Assembly: GCA_029310945.1 (NCBI GenBank)
Contig: JARJFC010000014.1
Coordinates: 30,375-94,374 of the forward strand
Direction: 5' to 3'
DNA from: Leptospira sp. 96542
GTDB taxonomy: Bacteria; Spirochaetota; Leptospiria; Leptospirales; Leptospiraceae
DNA: 64,000 nucleotides
The notes below the pieces were generated by a model. That model was not told the origin of the DNA and did no database searches. It worked only from the letters and a program-made list of their open reading frames with translations. The position numbers and the translations under genes are program-made. Positions 28,457 to 38,062 of this stretch are shown here, in pieces (positions within the stretch are counted from its first letter, which is position 1; the number at the start of each line of letters is the position of its first letter).

Positions 28457-29878
28457 ATGTCTATCCTTATGCAAAACTTTGACTACGACCTTATCGTAAT
28501 CGGTGCAGGTCCTGCTGGCGAAAAAGCAGCTGCAAAAGCTTCCTATTTTGGCAAAAAAGTTGCCATTATTGAAAAGAACAATGCGCCAGGGGGAGCTGGT
28601 GTACACACGGGAACACTCCCATCGAAAACTTTAAAGGAAACAGCCCTATTTTTATCGGGTAAAAATGAAAAAGGCATTTTTGGTGTGGACAAAGATCTTA
28701 GACGAGACGTTTCCATCGATGATTTTTTCTTTCGCAGAAATTATGTTACTCGATCTGAGGTAGATACAATCAATGAGAATTTAAGCCGCCATAAAATTGA
28801 TATTTTCTATGGCCATGCTGCACTCAAAGGCGAACATAATGTACAAATTCATTCAGAAAAAACATTTACAATCTCTGGCAAATTCATACTCATTGCCACA
28901 GGCTCAACTCCATTCAGACCATCAAACATACCATTTGATGGAAATCGAATTCATGATTCGGATACAATCCTAGATTTAAAACGATTCCCAAAATCGCTTT
29001 GTGTTCTTGGTGCAGGGGTCATCGGTTGTGAATATACAACCATATTTGCCACTCTCGGAATTCCACTTTACTTGGTTGACACGAGAAATGAAATTTTACC
29101 ATTTTTGGATAGTGAACTGAGCTCTGAACTTGTTCGCATTATGAAGTCTGATGGGATACAAATTATTTTTGAATCAGGTCTTAAAGAAATTTTTCCACCA
29201 ACTAACGAGGAGTCAAATTATACAATACATTTAACTACGGGAGAAATATTAGAAGTCGATATGTTTTTATTTGCAGCCGGACGTTCTGGCCAAATCGAAT
29301 CTCTCGGCTTAGAGGCTGCTAGGATTACGACAACAAAACGTGGAACAATAGAGGTAAACGAACACTACCAATCCAACGTGCCTTCCATTTATGCTGTAGG
29401 GGATGTGATTGGTTTCCCTGCTCTTGCTAGCACAAGCATGGACCAAGGTCGCATCGCCGTCTCACATATGTTTTCGACTGATGGTTTTGATTCATTATCT
29501 AGGATCTTTCCCTATGGAATTTATACGATACCTGAAGTGTCGATGGTGGGATTATCAGAAAAAGAAGCAAAAGAACAATCTAAAAATTTTTTAACAGGCA
29601 AGGCGTATTATAAAAACATGCCTAGAGGAAAAATATTAGGATCAAAGGACGGGTTTTTAAAATTGGTTTTTGATCGAAATTCATCTGTCATTTTAGGTGT
29701 GCACATTATCGGAAGTTTGGCGACAGAACTCATTCATTTCGGAATGAGTTTGGTACAAAATCAAAAAACCTTACACGATGTAATTTCAACTCCCTTTAAT
29801 TTTCCCACCTTACACGACCTATACAAATACGCAGCATATGATGGGTTGGGGAATATGAGTGGCCACAAAGTCAAATAA
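28457..29878 (+). CDS. sthA: Soluble NAD(P) transhydrogenase (SthA-type flavoprotein)
   Basis: 473 residues of the pyridine-nucleotide disulfide oxidoreductase fold: FAD loop VIGAGPAGEKAAAKASYFG, NAD loop VLGAGVIGCEYTTIFATLG, IYAVGDVIGFPALASTSMDQ, and the C-terminal dimer domain. The redox motif of lipoamide dehydrogenases, C-x4-C, is replaced by GGAGVHTGTLPSK with both cysteines absent. That, with the length, fits SthA, which moves hydride between NADPH and NAD+. An alternative non-disulfide flavoprotein of the same superfamily is possible. The start is ATG 28457; a second in-frame ATG lies four codons on. Confidence 0.85.
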   Translation: MSILMQNFDYDLIVIGAGPAGEKAAAKASYFGKKVAIIEKNNAPGGAGVHTGTLPSKTLKETALFLSGKNEKGIFGVDKDLRRDVSIDDFFFRRNYVTRSEVDTINENLSRHKIDIFYGHAALKGEHNVQIHSEKTFTISGKFILIATGSTPFRPSNIPFDGNRIHDSDTILDLKRFPKSLCVLGAGVIGCEYTTIFATLGIPLYLVDTRNEILPFLDSELSSELVRIMKSDGIQIIFESGLKEIFPPTNEESNYTIHLTTGEILEVDMFLFAAGRSGQIESLGLEAARITTTKRGTIEVNEHYQSNVPSIYAVGDVIGFPALASTSMDQGRIAVSHMFSTDGFDSLSRIFPYGIYTIPEVSMVGLSEKEAKEQSKNFLTGKAYYKNMPRGKILGSKDGFLKLVFDRNSSVILGVHIIGSLATELIHFGMSLVQNQKTLHDVISTPFNFPTLHDLYKYAAYDGLGNMSGHKVK

Positions 29879-29940
29879 CTAAAAAAACAATTTAGAATCG
29901 AATGACTGACAAACATCTGGCTTATCAGTATAAGATTAGA

Positions 29941-32900
29941 TCACTTTATGATTTTATTTTCTACTGCGGTTTCCCAAACACTAACCTCTGGCAAATTCAG
30001 TTTTTCGGATTCTAAATAATCCTGAATTTTTTTGCGGTCAAGCAGGGTTGGGTCATAATCCATTCGAAATTCATAGGAAGATAACTTCGCTGCTAATTTT
30101 TTCACAATCTGATTTTTCAAAAAATTTTGCCATTCAAGAGAACCTTGTTTTTCAAAGTATTCATAAAAAGCATATTGGTCTTTGAATTTTGGTAACTCAA
30201 TAGAAACAATTTTTGATTTAGGAAGGGAAATGGCGGCACCCGCTTCCAAATTACTTTTCGTTCGTTTGATTATGGATTGTATTTCACCCACTAAGAATGC
30301 TCTTACCCTCGAATCCCCACGGACTAAAAATTCACCAAACTCTTCTAAGGTGCCAAATTCTGGTGTTTCCAAATATTTTTTAATGTATTCTTCTTTGGTG
30401 AGATTTTTCTCTTTGGCTCTGTCATCAGTACCGTCACCATCCAAAATATCTGCAATCACATAAGAAACATCCTTGCGAAAACCAATTTTTCCTGATTTGG
30501 TTTTTGCAAGTAATCCGAAGGTGTGGATTGCAAGTGCAAATGTTTTAGGAGAAATTGAGTTGAAACCACCTTCCGAAAGAATTTTCTTTTCAACACCGAT
30601 TATTTTGGATTTATATTCTTCCTTTGCATGCATCTCCTTTAGCTCGAGCGCCAATTCTTCGTTATACGAAAATCCAGAACCAGTATCTGTTAACAATCCA
30701 AATTGAATGAGCCCAGTCCACAACCTTGCTGGGTTTAAATAATTTAATGTTCGCATCGGATCAGGAAAATATTTTGCATCCTCCAATGGGTGGTTGAAAC
30801 AATGCAAAGGGTGGCTCCTTTCAGACATTAAATCATGGTAATCTTTTACACACGCATCTAAATTCTGAATTTTATAAATTGGAAACCCAAGTAAAATTCC
30901 AATGGAAATCATTTCATACGGTTTGCAAACAGTGGGAGCTTCAAAGGTTTCCACACTAATGTCTGGTTCTATTTTGGAACGTTTTAAATAATGATCCATC
31001 CTAGTTGGTAGATCGTTATTTTGTTCAACAGATAAATCCTCACCCTCTTCGTAAGTATTCAGTGGAAAATTTGTTACTGTACGAAAGTATTCCATCGAAT
31101 CCGTTCCAAAACCATCAATTTTTACATACGGTCTTGAGTATGTGTCCAATTTTTCTAATAATTTTTTGACAGTGATTTTCTTCTCTTCTAAGACCTGTTT
31201 GATAGAAATAGATTCAAAATTAAAACCAGCTAACTTAGCGTATATAATTTGAAATAACTTTGCTCTAATGGTTTCAATTTCAATTTTTAATTGAGTGCTA
31301 TCAGAAACTTCTAACGAATCTTCCAATTCTTTCTTTTCTTGGATGAGAGCTTCCTTAACTTCTTCTTTTGATAGAGTGAGTAAATTTGGATATTTAGAGC
31401 GAATCATTTCGTCAATTTCATCTTTCTTTTTATCTAAGATTTTTAAACCTTGTGTGGCAATCAAATGTGTGGTGAGAATTTGGATGATATCGTCTTCTCT
31501 ATCCATCGCCAAAAAGTTAATATCATTAGAAAGATCTTCGATAGATAACCTAGAATAAAAATATTTCTTCAAGAAAAGTTCTATTTCCTCTGGGTTTACC
31601 AAATAAAAAAACAAAGGATTCTTTTTTTCTAATATTTCAAATTTATCTTCTTTGATTTCAGCAGTAAGTTGGTTATTCAATTCTTGTAATTTTTCTTTTA
31701 GTATTACAATTTCATTATTTCTAATATCAAAAAGCCTTACTTTAAGATCACGAACGAATGCCTCTGCCGAGGTTAACATAGACTCAAATACCAATTGCCG
31801 ATAGTTAAACTCTTGCATGGAAATAAATTGGGAAAACAATTCGTTATTGGATTGCCCATTGGCTTCACATGCTTCCAAACATTTTGAAAAATCTTCGACT
31901 GAATAACGACTGAGACCAATTTTCTCTTTATAATATTTTTTTTGATACAACTCCAATTTTTCGAGTATCAGATTGACTAACGATTCCGCAAATAAAAACC
32001 CTCTCATTGGGTCTTTGATGTATTTATGCACTTCATCTGTGATGATCGCTTTAAGTTTTTCTAACTCTAACTCCGAACGTTTGGAAATTCTTGTTACCAA
32101 GTTATTTTTTATTTTTTCCTGTTCTTCAGGGCCATAATCACGGAGCAAAATTTCTAAAAGTGTTAGGGCTCCCCTAATATCTTTTTTTTCTAATGCAGCG
32201 TCCAACCGATTACGATAGGATTTGAACTCAACGCCCATGTCCAATTCATAATCAGGATATAATCTTTCAAAAAAGGATAAACAACTCAATCGAATGGCTC
32301 TTACAAAACCTCGATTCAGATCACCTACGGTTTCAAGTAACAATTTCGGAGAAACTTCCTTGATGAAATTTTCGATGAGTTTGGAAGCTGTGATTTTAAA
32401 ACCTAATGAACTCATTTTATCCACAGGATAAACAACACGACTTACTCCAAAGGAGTTATAACACGCTTTACGTTTTGAGGCTTCATTTTTTGGCAAATAA
32501 ATTGAAACACGAGTGGAATCGTTTACCATTCGTTCTTCGATGGCACCACCGACAGTTGAGGCAACAAAAGTCGAAATGAACTGACCTGTTAACTCTTGGA
32601 CTTGGTCTCTGCCTTGCAAAGAATTTCCAGCCATGTTTTCAATATCCAAAAGATATAACATTCCATTATCAAATATTTGATCGTTCACTACCACTTCGCG
32701 ACCACCCGGATAGGTAGCCTTAAAAGTATTACCACTCATAAAATAATCAATTTCTTTCAGAGCTGCATAAGCATTAGCTCGTGCATTGCGGTTGTACACA
32801 ACTTTTTGAAATGCGGCAGGCAATACCAAAACACAATAGATACGAGGAGTCGGCCAGAAATCTTTAAAGATGTCTTTTATCATGGCAGCCAAATCTAGGA

Positions 32901-33762
32901 TCATACCATTGCCTGTTCCTCCAACAATCGAGCAGGTAATAAAAACAGAAATTTGCGCAGAACTTTTTAGATGTGTTGTTTGAAAAACAAATTCTTGCCC
33001 ATCAAACCTACTTCCATTCACTTCAAAATAATAACCATTCTCGTCTAACGGAAACGAATCGATAGTTAAAGGTTTATTTGCGTGTGGAGCAAGAATCGCT
33101 TTGGCAGCACCATCGGGCACAAGAGTAAAGAATTGACGTCCTGGTGCAATTTTGTCTTTAAAATAATATTTGTTTTGACCCTTTCTAATCTGAAACTTGA
33201 TAAGTTCGTCTTTTTTATCTTCTTCTTTCACATCAAGCAGTTGAAAGAATTTTGGATTTGTTGTTAGAGATGCTAGCCTATCTCTTTCTTTAATGAGTGT
33301 TTCGCGAATTTTTTCTTGGTTATAAAAAAATGCAAGTCGTCCGAGAGGCCGTGTTTGATTGGCTCCTTGCCCCGAACGTGTAGAAATATCATAAACATCA
33401 GGATTTGGTAACCATTTAAAAGCAGGATCGTTTTGGTATTTATCCCTAAGAAAATCTAATGAAAGTTCAGCGGGGGTAGGAGAAGGGATGTACAACATCC
33501 TATTTTCTTCTTGGAAGAATTGATTGGATGGAAATCTATATTTGCCACCTTTTGCTTCAATGCTTGTTTCAATGTCTGTGGTATCAATTCCAACAAAACG
33601 TAAATACCGATATGCTTCGTTAGGTAAATTAGACTCCATCCATTTTTTAACAGAAATGGCGCCCTTCATTCCTGAACCACCCACCCCAATGATGAGTGAC
33701 TTTCTTACAGCAGGTTTGTCCTGCGACAATACTCTTTGGATTGAACTCTGAACACTTACCAT
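29941..33762 (-). CDS. Tubulin/FtsZ-superfamily protein, large bacterial type (Tubulin_2-like)
   Basis: A 1273-residue protein. The N-terminal third is a tubulin-like GTPase: first loop SLIIGVGGSGMKGA (residues 22-35), GIDTTDIE after strand 2, GQGANQTRPLGRLAFF at 131-146, and the tubulin signature loop IVGGTGNGMILD at 279-290, corresponding to FtsZ GGTGTG. The remaining about 800 residues are helical with long charged runs (for example residues 680-850), unlike FtsZ (about 380) or TubZ. Large bacterial tubulin-like proteins of this kind have been proposed to work in membrane remodelling. It is the last gene of a three-gene operon, 3 bp after a single-pass membrane protein. GTP binding is likely; polymerisation is untested. 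Confidence 0.82.
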   Translation of the reverse strand: MVSVQSSIQRVLSQDKPAVRKSLIIGVGGSGMKGAISVKKWMESNLPNEAYRYLRFVGIDTTDIETSIEAKGGKYRFPSNQFFQEENRMLYIPSPTPAELSLDFLRDKYQNDPAFKWLPNPDVYDISTRSGQGANQTRPLGRLAFFYNQEKIRETLIKERDRLASLTTNPKFFQLLDVKEEDKKDELIKFQIRKGQNKYYFKDKIAPGRQFFTLVPDGAAKAILAPHANKPLTIDSFPLDENGYYFEVNGSRFDGQEFVFQTTHLKSSAQISVFITCSIVGGTGNGMILDLAAMIKDIFKDFWPTPRIYCVLVLPAAFQKVVYNRNARANAYAALKEIDYFMSGNTFKATYPGGREVVVNDQIFDNGMLYLLDIENMAGNSLQGRDQVQELTGQFISTFVASTVGGAIEERMVNDSTRVSIYLPKNEASKRKACYNSFGVSRVVYPVDKMSSLGFKITASKLIENFIKEVSPKLLLETVGDLNRGFVRAIRLSCLSFFERLYPDYELDMGVEFKSYRNRLDAALEKKDIRGALTLLEILLRDYGPEEQEKIKNNLVTRISKRSELELEKLKAIITDEVHKYIKDPMRGFLFAESLVNLILEKLELYQKKYYKEKIGLSRYSVEDFSKCLEACEANGQSNNELFSQFISMQEFNYRQLVFESMLTSAEAFVRDLKVRLFDIRNNEIVILKEKLQELNNQLTAEIKEDKFEILEKKNPLFFYLVNPEEIELFLKKYFYSRLSIEDLSNDINFLAMDREDDIIQILTTHLIATQGLKILDKKKDEIDEMIRSKYPNLLTLSKEEVKEALIQEKKELEDSLEVSDSTQLKIEIETIRAKLFQIIYAKLAGFNFESISIKQVLEEKKITVKKLLEKLDTYSRPYVKIDGFGTDSMEYFRTVTNFPLNTYEEGEDLSVEQNNDLPTRMDHYLKRSKIEPDISVETFEAPTVCKPYEMISIGILLGFPIYKIQNLDACVKDYHDLMSERSHPLHCFNHPLEDAKYFPDPMRTLNYLNPARLWTGLIQFGLLTDTGSGFSYNEELALELKEMHAKEEYKSKIIGVEKKILSEGGFNSISPKTFALAIHTFGLLAKTKSGKIGFRKDVSYVIADILDGDGTDDRAKEKNLTKEEYIKKYLETPEFGTLEEFGEFLVRGDSRVRAFLVGEIQSIIKRTKSNLEAGAAISLPKSKIVSIELPKFKDQYAFYEYFEKQGSLEWQNFLKNQIVKKLAAKLSSYEFRMDYDPTLLDRKKIQDYLESEKLNLPEVSVWETAVENKIIK

Positions 33763-33765
33763 AAA

Positions 33766-34665
33766 TTAGACCTTTGCAAATGGATCAACCATTGGGAATA
33801 AACCATCTGCAGTTTGGTTTGCTGTATCATAGCCTGGATAAATTTTAAACAACCTTAGAAAAAATTGTTTTTCAATGATCTTAATCCCAGATTTTGTTTT
33901 TCCTTCCACATCCTTCGTATACAAATGAAACTCAAAATATCCACTTCGAAATTTTCCGTCCTGAGTGAGCCTATCTCCAATCCTAAAACGAACGGGCGTT
34001 TTGGGATCTAAAGAAATGAAATTTGGATCACCTGCTTCATCAACATTCTCTTGGATAAGTATCCTTTCACGAGCCCCCATTTCCCTCACTTCACTAGAAC
34101 CAGGAATTACGATGAGCACCTTCCCCTCTCTCCTAAAATCCAATACATATTTTTCAGTGATGAGCTCAGGGAGATTATAAATATCTTGGTCTCGAGAAGT
34201 ATCCAAACTTCGTATCATTATTGTTAAATGATGGTCAATGACTTCTGTAGAAAAAGTTTTAATAGTGCCTTCTTTCTGACCAATCGTGATAATTTTCTCG
34301 GCAGGATCTCCATGAATCACGTATTTATAAATCAAACCTGGATCGGGCAGTTCTTTCGATTTTACAATTGAGTTGGTTTTTATTGGTGTTTGTGTAATGG
34401 TATTTACATCGGCAATTGATGTTTCAGGATTGTTTGATTCTTTTTCAGGTTTTTCTTTAATTTGTTTTTGATAAAACTTTACTTTGGAGGGATCGTTCGA
34501 TTTCAATTTTGAAATTGTTAACCTTTGCATAATCACTATCAAAGCTAAAACAGAAACAAAGAACACCAATACGAACACCCAGGTTTCATAAGAATTTACT
34601 TTTGATTCCAAAGCGCGAATTTGTTCGATCGAATATGGGTTCATCATTTGGGCAATAATCATCAT
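33766..34665 (-). CDS. Single-pass membrane protein of the tubulin-like operon
   Basis: 299 residues. A short N-terminal segment is followed by one membrane helix (about 28-47, WVFVLVFFVSVLALIVIM), a charged linker (KQIKEKPEKESNNPETS, about 63-100) and a beta-rich domain (about 110-299) containing RREGKVLIVIPGSSEV, VRFRIGDRLTQDGKF and SGYFEFHLYTKD. I recognise no family. The AGAGGA site lies before ATG-ATG; the previous gene stops 8 bp upstream and the next starts 3 bp downstream, so all three are one transcript. The inferred role is a membrane anchor or receptor for the tubulin-like protein or propeller; topology not tested. Confidence 0.75.
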   Translation of the reverse strand: MMIIAQMMNPYSIEQIRALESKVNSYETWVFVLVFFVSVLALIVIMQRLTISKLKSNDPSKVKFYQKQIKEKPEKESNNPETSIADVNTITQTPIKTNSIVKSKELPDPGLIYKYVIHGDPAEKIITIGQKEGTIKTFSTEVIDHHLTIMIRSLDTSRDQDIYNLPELITEKYVLDFRREGKVLIVIPGSSEVREMGARERILIQENVDEAGDPNFISLDPKTPVRFRIGDRLTQDGKFRSGYFEFHLYTKDVEGKTKSGIKIIEKQFFLRLFKIYPGYDTANQTADGLFPMVDPFAKV

Positions 34666-34673
34666 GTCCTCTT

Positions 34674-35867
34674 TTAAATATATAATCCGTGTAAGAATGA
34701 GTCTGTAGATCCAACGTACAATCTATTTTTCCAAATAAATGGTTTGCCATTGATATTACCGTCTGTGTTGTATTTTAAATACAAAGATCCGTTTATCAGA
34801 TTGAGTCCGTATAAAAAATTATCTTCCGATCCAAAGTAAATTTGGTCACCTTGGATGAGTGCTTCACTCCGAACTCTACCATTGGTTTTAAAAACCCATT
34901 GCTGTTTACCGTAAGCATTCAAACAAAAAAAACTGCCATCGTCATTTCCAAATAAGAAGAATTCATCATTACCGAGTAAAAAAGATACTATATCAGAATG
35001 AACTGGGCTTCTTGTTGGGAATGTCCACAAAACTCTTCCATCTGTTTTGTCTGCACAGTATACAAAACCGTCTAACGAACCGAATAGAATGAAATTTCCT
35101 TTGAGAGAAACATGCGGCTTAGAACGAATCGGTCCATCTGTTTTTATCGACCACGATTTATTTGCACCTTCCCCGCCGTATCTAAGTGCATACAAATGTT
35201 TATCTTCACTTCCGATATAAATATTGCCACCATCAATTGTAGGAGAACCAACCAATCCCTCCATTTTGTGTTCCCATACTTTTTTACCCATATTTCCAGT
35301 TTCTCCTGGAGACGCAGTATAACAATCGTAAGCATGAATTCCACTGATCGTTCCCACAATTAGAATACGACCAGTACTAACAAGTTTTGAAAATACGGTG
35401 AGGCCAATATTCCGTTGCCAAAAAATTTCACCTGGTAAAATTTTTCCTTTATCGTCATACTTGATTGCAATTGCAGCAATTAAGCCTTGTTTTGTGACAA
35501 TAAAAACATTATCCCCAACCTGTATGGGTGTTCGGTAGATTGCTCCAGGGAGAGCCAAAGCCCAAACTGGTTTGACTGTTTGGTCGACGGCTTCAAGCAG
35601 AATGACTTCGCCCTTATGGTTTGTAACAAGTAAAAACTCTTCTTGATTTTTGCCTTCAATCCCCAAAACCCCTGAGGTTATATGCGTTTTTGTCCTAAAG
35701 TTTAAGAACCCTGCCCCTGGAACCGTTTTCGGATCCATTGACTCCGTTCTCAATTCGGCTAGCGTGTCCTCTTCCATGGAGCCTTTGCCTGTGAATCGGA
35801 AAGTTTCGTCCACTTTCAATGCTACTTTGGGGGAGAAAGGTTTAAGTTCTTTGTATACAAACGCCAT
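34674..35867 (-). CDS. Cytoplasmic PQQ-type beta-propeller (BamB-like repeats)
   Basis: 397 residues with about seven repeated blades of the form V-Y-x-G-S-x-D-x-x-L-Y-A-L-x-x-x-x-G, for example NIYIGSEDKHLYALRYG, FILFGSLDGFVYCADKTDG, QIYFGSEDNFLYGLNLING and RLYVGSTDSFLHGLYI. This is the PQQ/BamB propeller repeat. There is no signal peptide, so unlike BamB or the quinoprotein dehydrogenases it should stay in the cytoplasm; the first 60 residues are unrelated. It is the first gene of the operon with the single-pass membrane protein and the tubulin-like protein, and probably serves as a scaffold. Confidence 0.82.
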   Translation of the reverse strand: MAFVYKELKPFSPKVALKVDETFRFTGKGSMEEDTLAELRTESMDPKTVPGAGFLNFRTKTHITSGVLGIEGKNQEEFLLVTNHKGEVILLEAVDQTVKPVWALALPGAIYRTPIQVGDNVFIVTKQGLIAAIAIKYDDKGKILPGEIFWQRNIGLTVFSKLVSTGRILIVGTISGIHAYDCYTASPGETGNMGKKVWEHKMEGLVGSPTIDGGNIYIGSEDKHLYALRYGGEGANKSWSIKTDGPIRSKPHVSLKGNFILFGSLDGFVYCADKTDGRVLWTFPTRSPVHSDIVSFLLGNDEFFLFGNDDGSFFCLNAYGKQQWVFKTNGRVRSEALIQGDQIYFGSEDNFLYGLNLINGSLYLKYNTDGNINGKPFIWKNRLYVGSTDSFLHGLYI

Positions 35868-35975
35868 AATAAAATGAATCCAATAGTAGTATTGTCGACC
35901 GATGTAGGAAAGAAAAAAACCACTCCAATGGAAAAGAGGTCGACGAAAGTTTTTAAATTCCCGAATTTTAGAACT

Positions 35976-36827
35976 ATGTCATTTAAACAGGTTTTGATCG
36001 GAGTTTTCGTTTCCTTTCAATTTTCATTTCTACCGCTTCTTGCACAATCCCATTGGGACGATTACATCCCAGAAAAAACTCCAAATTCCACCTACAATTT
36101 GTTCGGTGAGAATGTAAATCTAAGATCTGAAGCCAATACAAATTCAAAAATCGTTACAAAACTTTCAATCGGAGATAAAATCCAGATTGTTCAGAAAACG
36201 GAAGAAAAATTTTCGCAAAATGGAACTACAGAATATTGGTATAAAATTAAATTCGGCAAAGAGACTGGTTTCGTTTGGGGAGGACTCATCGCCGACTATA
36301 CTGTAACCTTGGGAGATAAAAAACTTTTGTGCCGCAACAAAGGTCCAAAACTTACAGGAGTCGAACTCAAACTCATACAAGGAAACAAAATTCTTTCAAA
36401 CGAAACATTAGAAACGGGAGCCGTCGGTAATGAAGCTTGGGGATTCATTTTATATCCTACCAAAGGGTTTTCTCCTGAACCAACATACATCATCGGTTTA
36501 CAACATTTTGTTTTTTCCGAACTTGAATATGGTTATAAAAATGAAATGATCCTCACCATTGACAAAAAAAACAAATTAGATTCACATTTTAATTGGATCG
36601 CAGCTGCCTGCGATCCTCCCTCTTGTATGGAAAGTTGGCTTGTATTCCCAAACAAACCCTTGCTTGGTGACAAAAAAATTTCTTTAAAACCAAAAGAAGG
36701 CAAAAAAAATTCAATTATTCAAATATCTAGGTCTTACGATATCGATGATCCATCTGTCAACGATTATACGGAAGACGTTTATATTTGGAATGGCTCAAAA
36801 TTTTTAAATAAGGAATCTAATAAATGA
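35976..36827 (+). CDS. Secreted bacterial SH3-domain protein
   Basis: 283 residues from ATG 35976, chosen because MSFKQVLIGVFVSFQFSFLP followed by LLAQS is a proper signal peptide; the open frame extends to 35874 without one, and ribosome sites are weak, so the start is uncertain. After it comes an SH3b domain: NLFGENVNLRSEANTNSKIV, LSIGDKIQIVQKTEE, EYWYKIKFGKETGFVWGGLI. The rest (about 110-283) is beta-rich with four Cys (including ACDPPSC) and no recognised family. The stop overlaps the next gene by ATGA, and the pair diverges from the tubulin-like operon. Confidence 0.72.
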   Translation: MSFKQVLIGVFVSFQFSFLPLLAQSHWDDYIPEKTPNSTYNLFGENVNLRSEANTNSKIVTKLSIGDKIQIVQKTEEKFSQNGTTEYWYKIKFGKETGFVWGGLIADYTVTLGDKKLLCRNKGPKLTGVELKLIQGNKILSNETLETGAVGNEAWGFILYPTKGFSPEPTYIIGLQHFVFSELEYGYKNEMILTIDKKNKLDSHFNWIAAACDPPSCMESWLVFPNKPLLGDKKISLKPKEGKKNSIIQISRSYDIDDPSVNDYTEDVYIWNGSKFLNKESNK

Positions 36828-38062
36828 TTAAATTTTTAACGGGCTTTATACTACTAATATCACTCACGAATACAGTTTTTGCTTGGAACAACCACGCTGG
36901 CATAACTTACCTGGCGTTGAAGGATCATTGGAAAAATCCTCCTAGTGTAAAAGTAGAATCCTTAAAAAGTTTTTTACAGAAGGAAAAAAATTCCATACAT
37001 ACCGTCATAGACGATGCAGACATTTGGGCGATGGAAAGGTTACCCCACCTTACGAAAAGATCGGAAGAATTAAATTTCAATCCAAAAGACAAAAATCTTA
37101 CAACTTCTTTTTTCAAAGCCCTACGATTGAATCCAAACCACAAAGCTTCTCTTTATGTACAATCAGTCACAGCACGAAATAAAAATAGTTTTCCACTCAC
37201 TGAACTTACCAATTTGAATGACAAAGGTAAGTTGGTAAATGAATCCTTTCAGCGGCTCTCCGAAGGAAATCAAACAAGGGCCGATGAGGTGGTGATCACA
37301 GCAGTTGATGAACCAGATTATGATTTGGATCTATATCTTTTTGAAGAGAGTGAATCCGAAGTAGGAAAAATATATGGTTTCGGTGCGCAACCCTTTGGCA
37401 ATCCAAAATATGAATATTCAAGCCAAGCGCCGTTCCATATGGGTTTTTATTTTGAACCTGGTATTATTTTTACCCTAGCTGGTTTTTTGAAGAAAACATA
37501 CCCCGAATTTAGAATCTACCAATTTACGAAATTATCGGAACATGCTTTTCGCACAGGTCACCCTTATTGGGGGTACCGGTTTGCTGGCTGGGCATTACAT
37601 TATATACAAGACCTAACCCAACCCTATCACTCCTCGGTTTTGCCAAGGGTGGGGGCAAGTAAACAAATTGGTGTTCAAATTTTATCCATGGTTGGGATCG
37701 AATCTCCCAAAAACAATATGATCGATTATGTTTCGAACAGACACACCCTAATTGAGGAATACCAATATTATTTGATTCGAAATATCATAGAAACCAAAAA
37801 TTGGAATCACCCTGTGGCAGTTTCTATCCAAAACCTTAGTTTAAAAGGTAAGTGGCAAGGGTTAGATTTTATAAGAACAGACGTGGCAAAAGAAGCTTAT
37901 GATGCAGCAAATAAAGCAGATGAAGAATTAGAAAACCTGAATTTAACAATATACGAAAAATTGTATGAAGCGGATCACCCAATCCATACAATTTTAGGTA
38001 CATTACTGCAAAACACATCCAAACACACTCGTTTGTATTTGGATGCATTGCCTATTCGTTAA
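36824..38062 (+). CDS. Secreted zinc-dependent phospholipase C/P1-nuclease-like protein
   Basis: 412 residues. The signal peptide ends at ...NTVFA, exposing AW-NNH: a mature N-terminal Trp followed by His, the zinc-binding arrangement of the phospholipase C/P1 nuclease superfamily. Further likely ligands are Asp in DDADIWAME, His in FRTGHPYWGYRFAGW, and the paired motif ALHYIQDLTQPYHSS, where H-x3-D-x3-PxH matches the family's zinc cluster. It should act outside the cytoplasm on phospholipid or nucleic acid. The overlap with the SH3 gene suggests coupled expression. Its last 11 bases overlap the end of the convergent DUF2237 gene. Confidence 0.78.
   Translation: MIKFLTGFILLISLTNTVFAWNNHAGITYLALKDHWKNPPSVKVESLKSFLQKEKNSIHTVIDDADIWAMERLPHLTKRSEELNFNPKDKNLTTSFFKALRLNPNHKASLYVQSVTARNKNSFPLTELTNLNDKGKLVNESFQRLSEGNQTRADEVVITAVDEPDYDLDLYLFEESESEVGKIYGFGAQPFGNPKYEYSSQAPFHMGFYFEPGIIFTLAGFLKKTYPEFRIYQFTKLSEHAFRTGHPYWGYRFAGWALHYIQDLTQPYHSSVLPRVGASKQIGVQILSMVGIESPKNNMIDYVSNRHTLIEEYQYYLIRNIIETKNWNHPVAVSIQNLSLKGKWQGLDFIRTDVAKEAYDAANKADEELENLNLTIYEKLYEADHPIHTILGTLLQNTSKHTRLYLDALPIR

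Noticed and set aside
28457..29878. Dihydrolipoamide dehydrogenase
   Set aside because: Both redox cysteines of the C-x4-C motif are missing, and no 2-oxoacid dehydrogenase genes are nearby.
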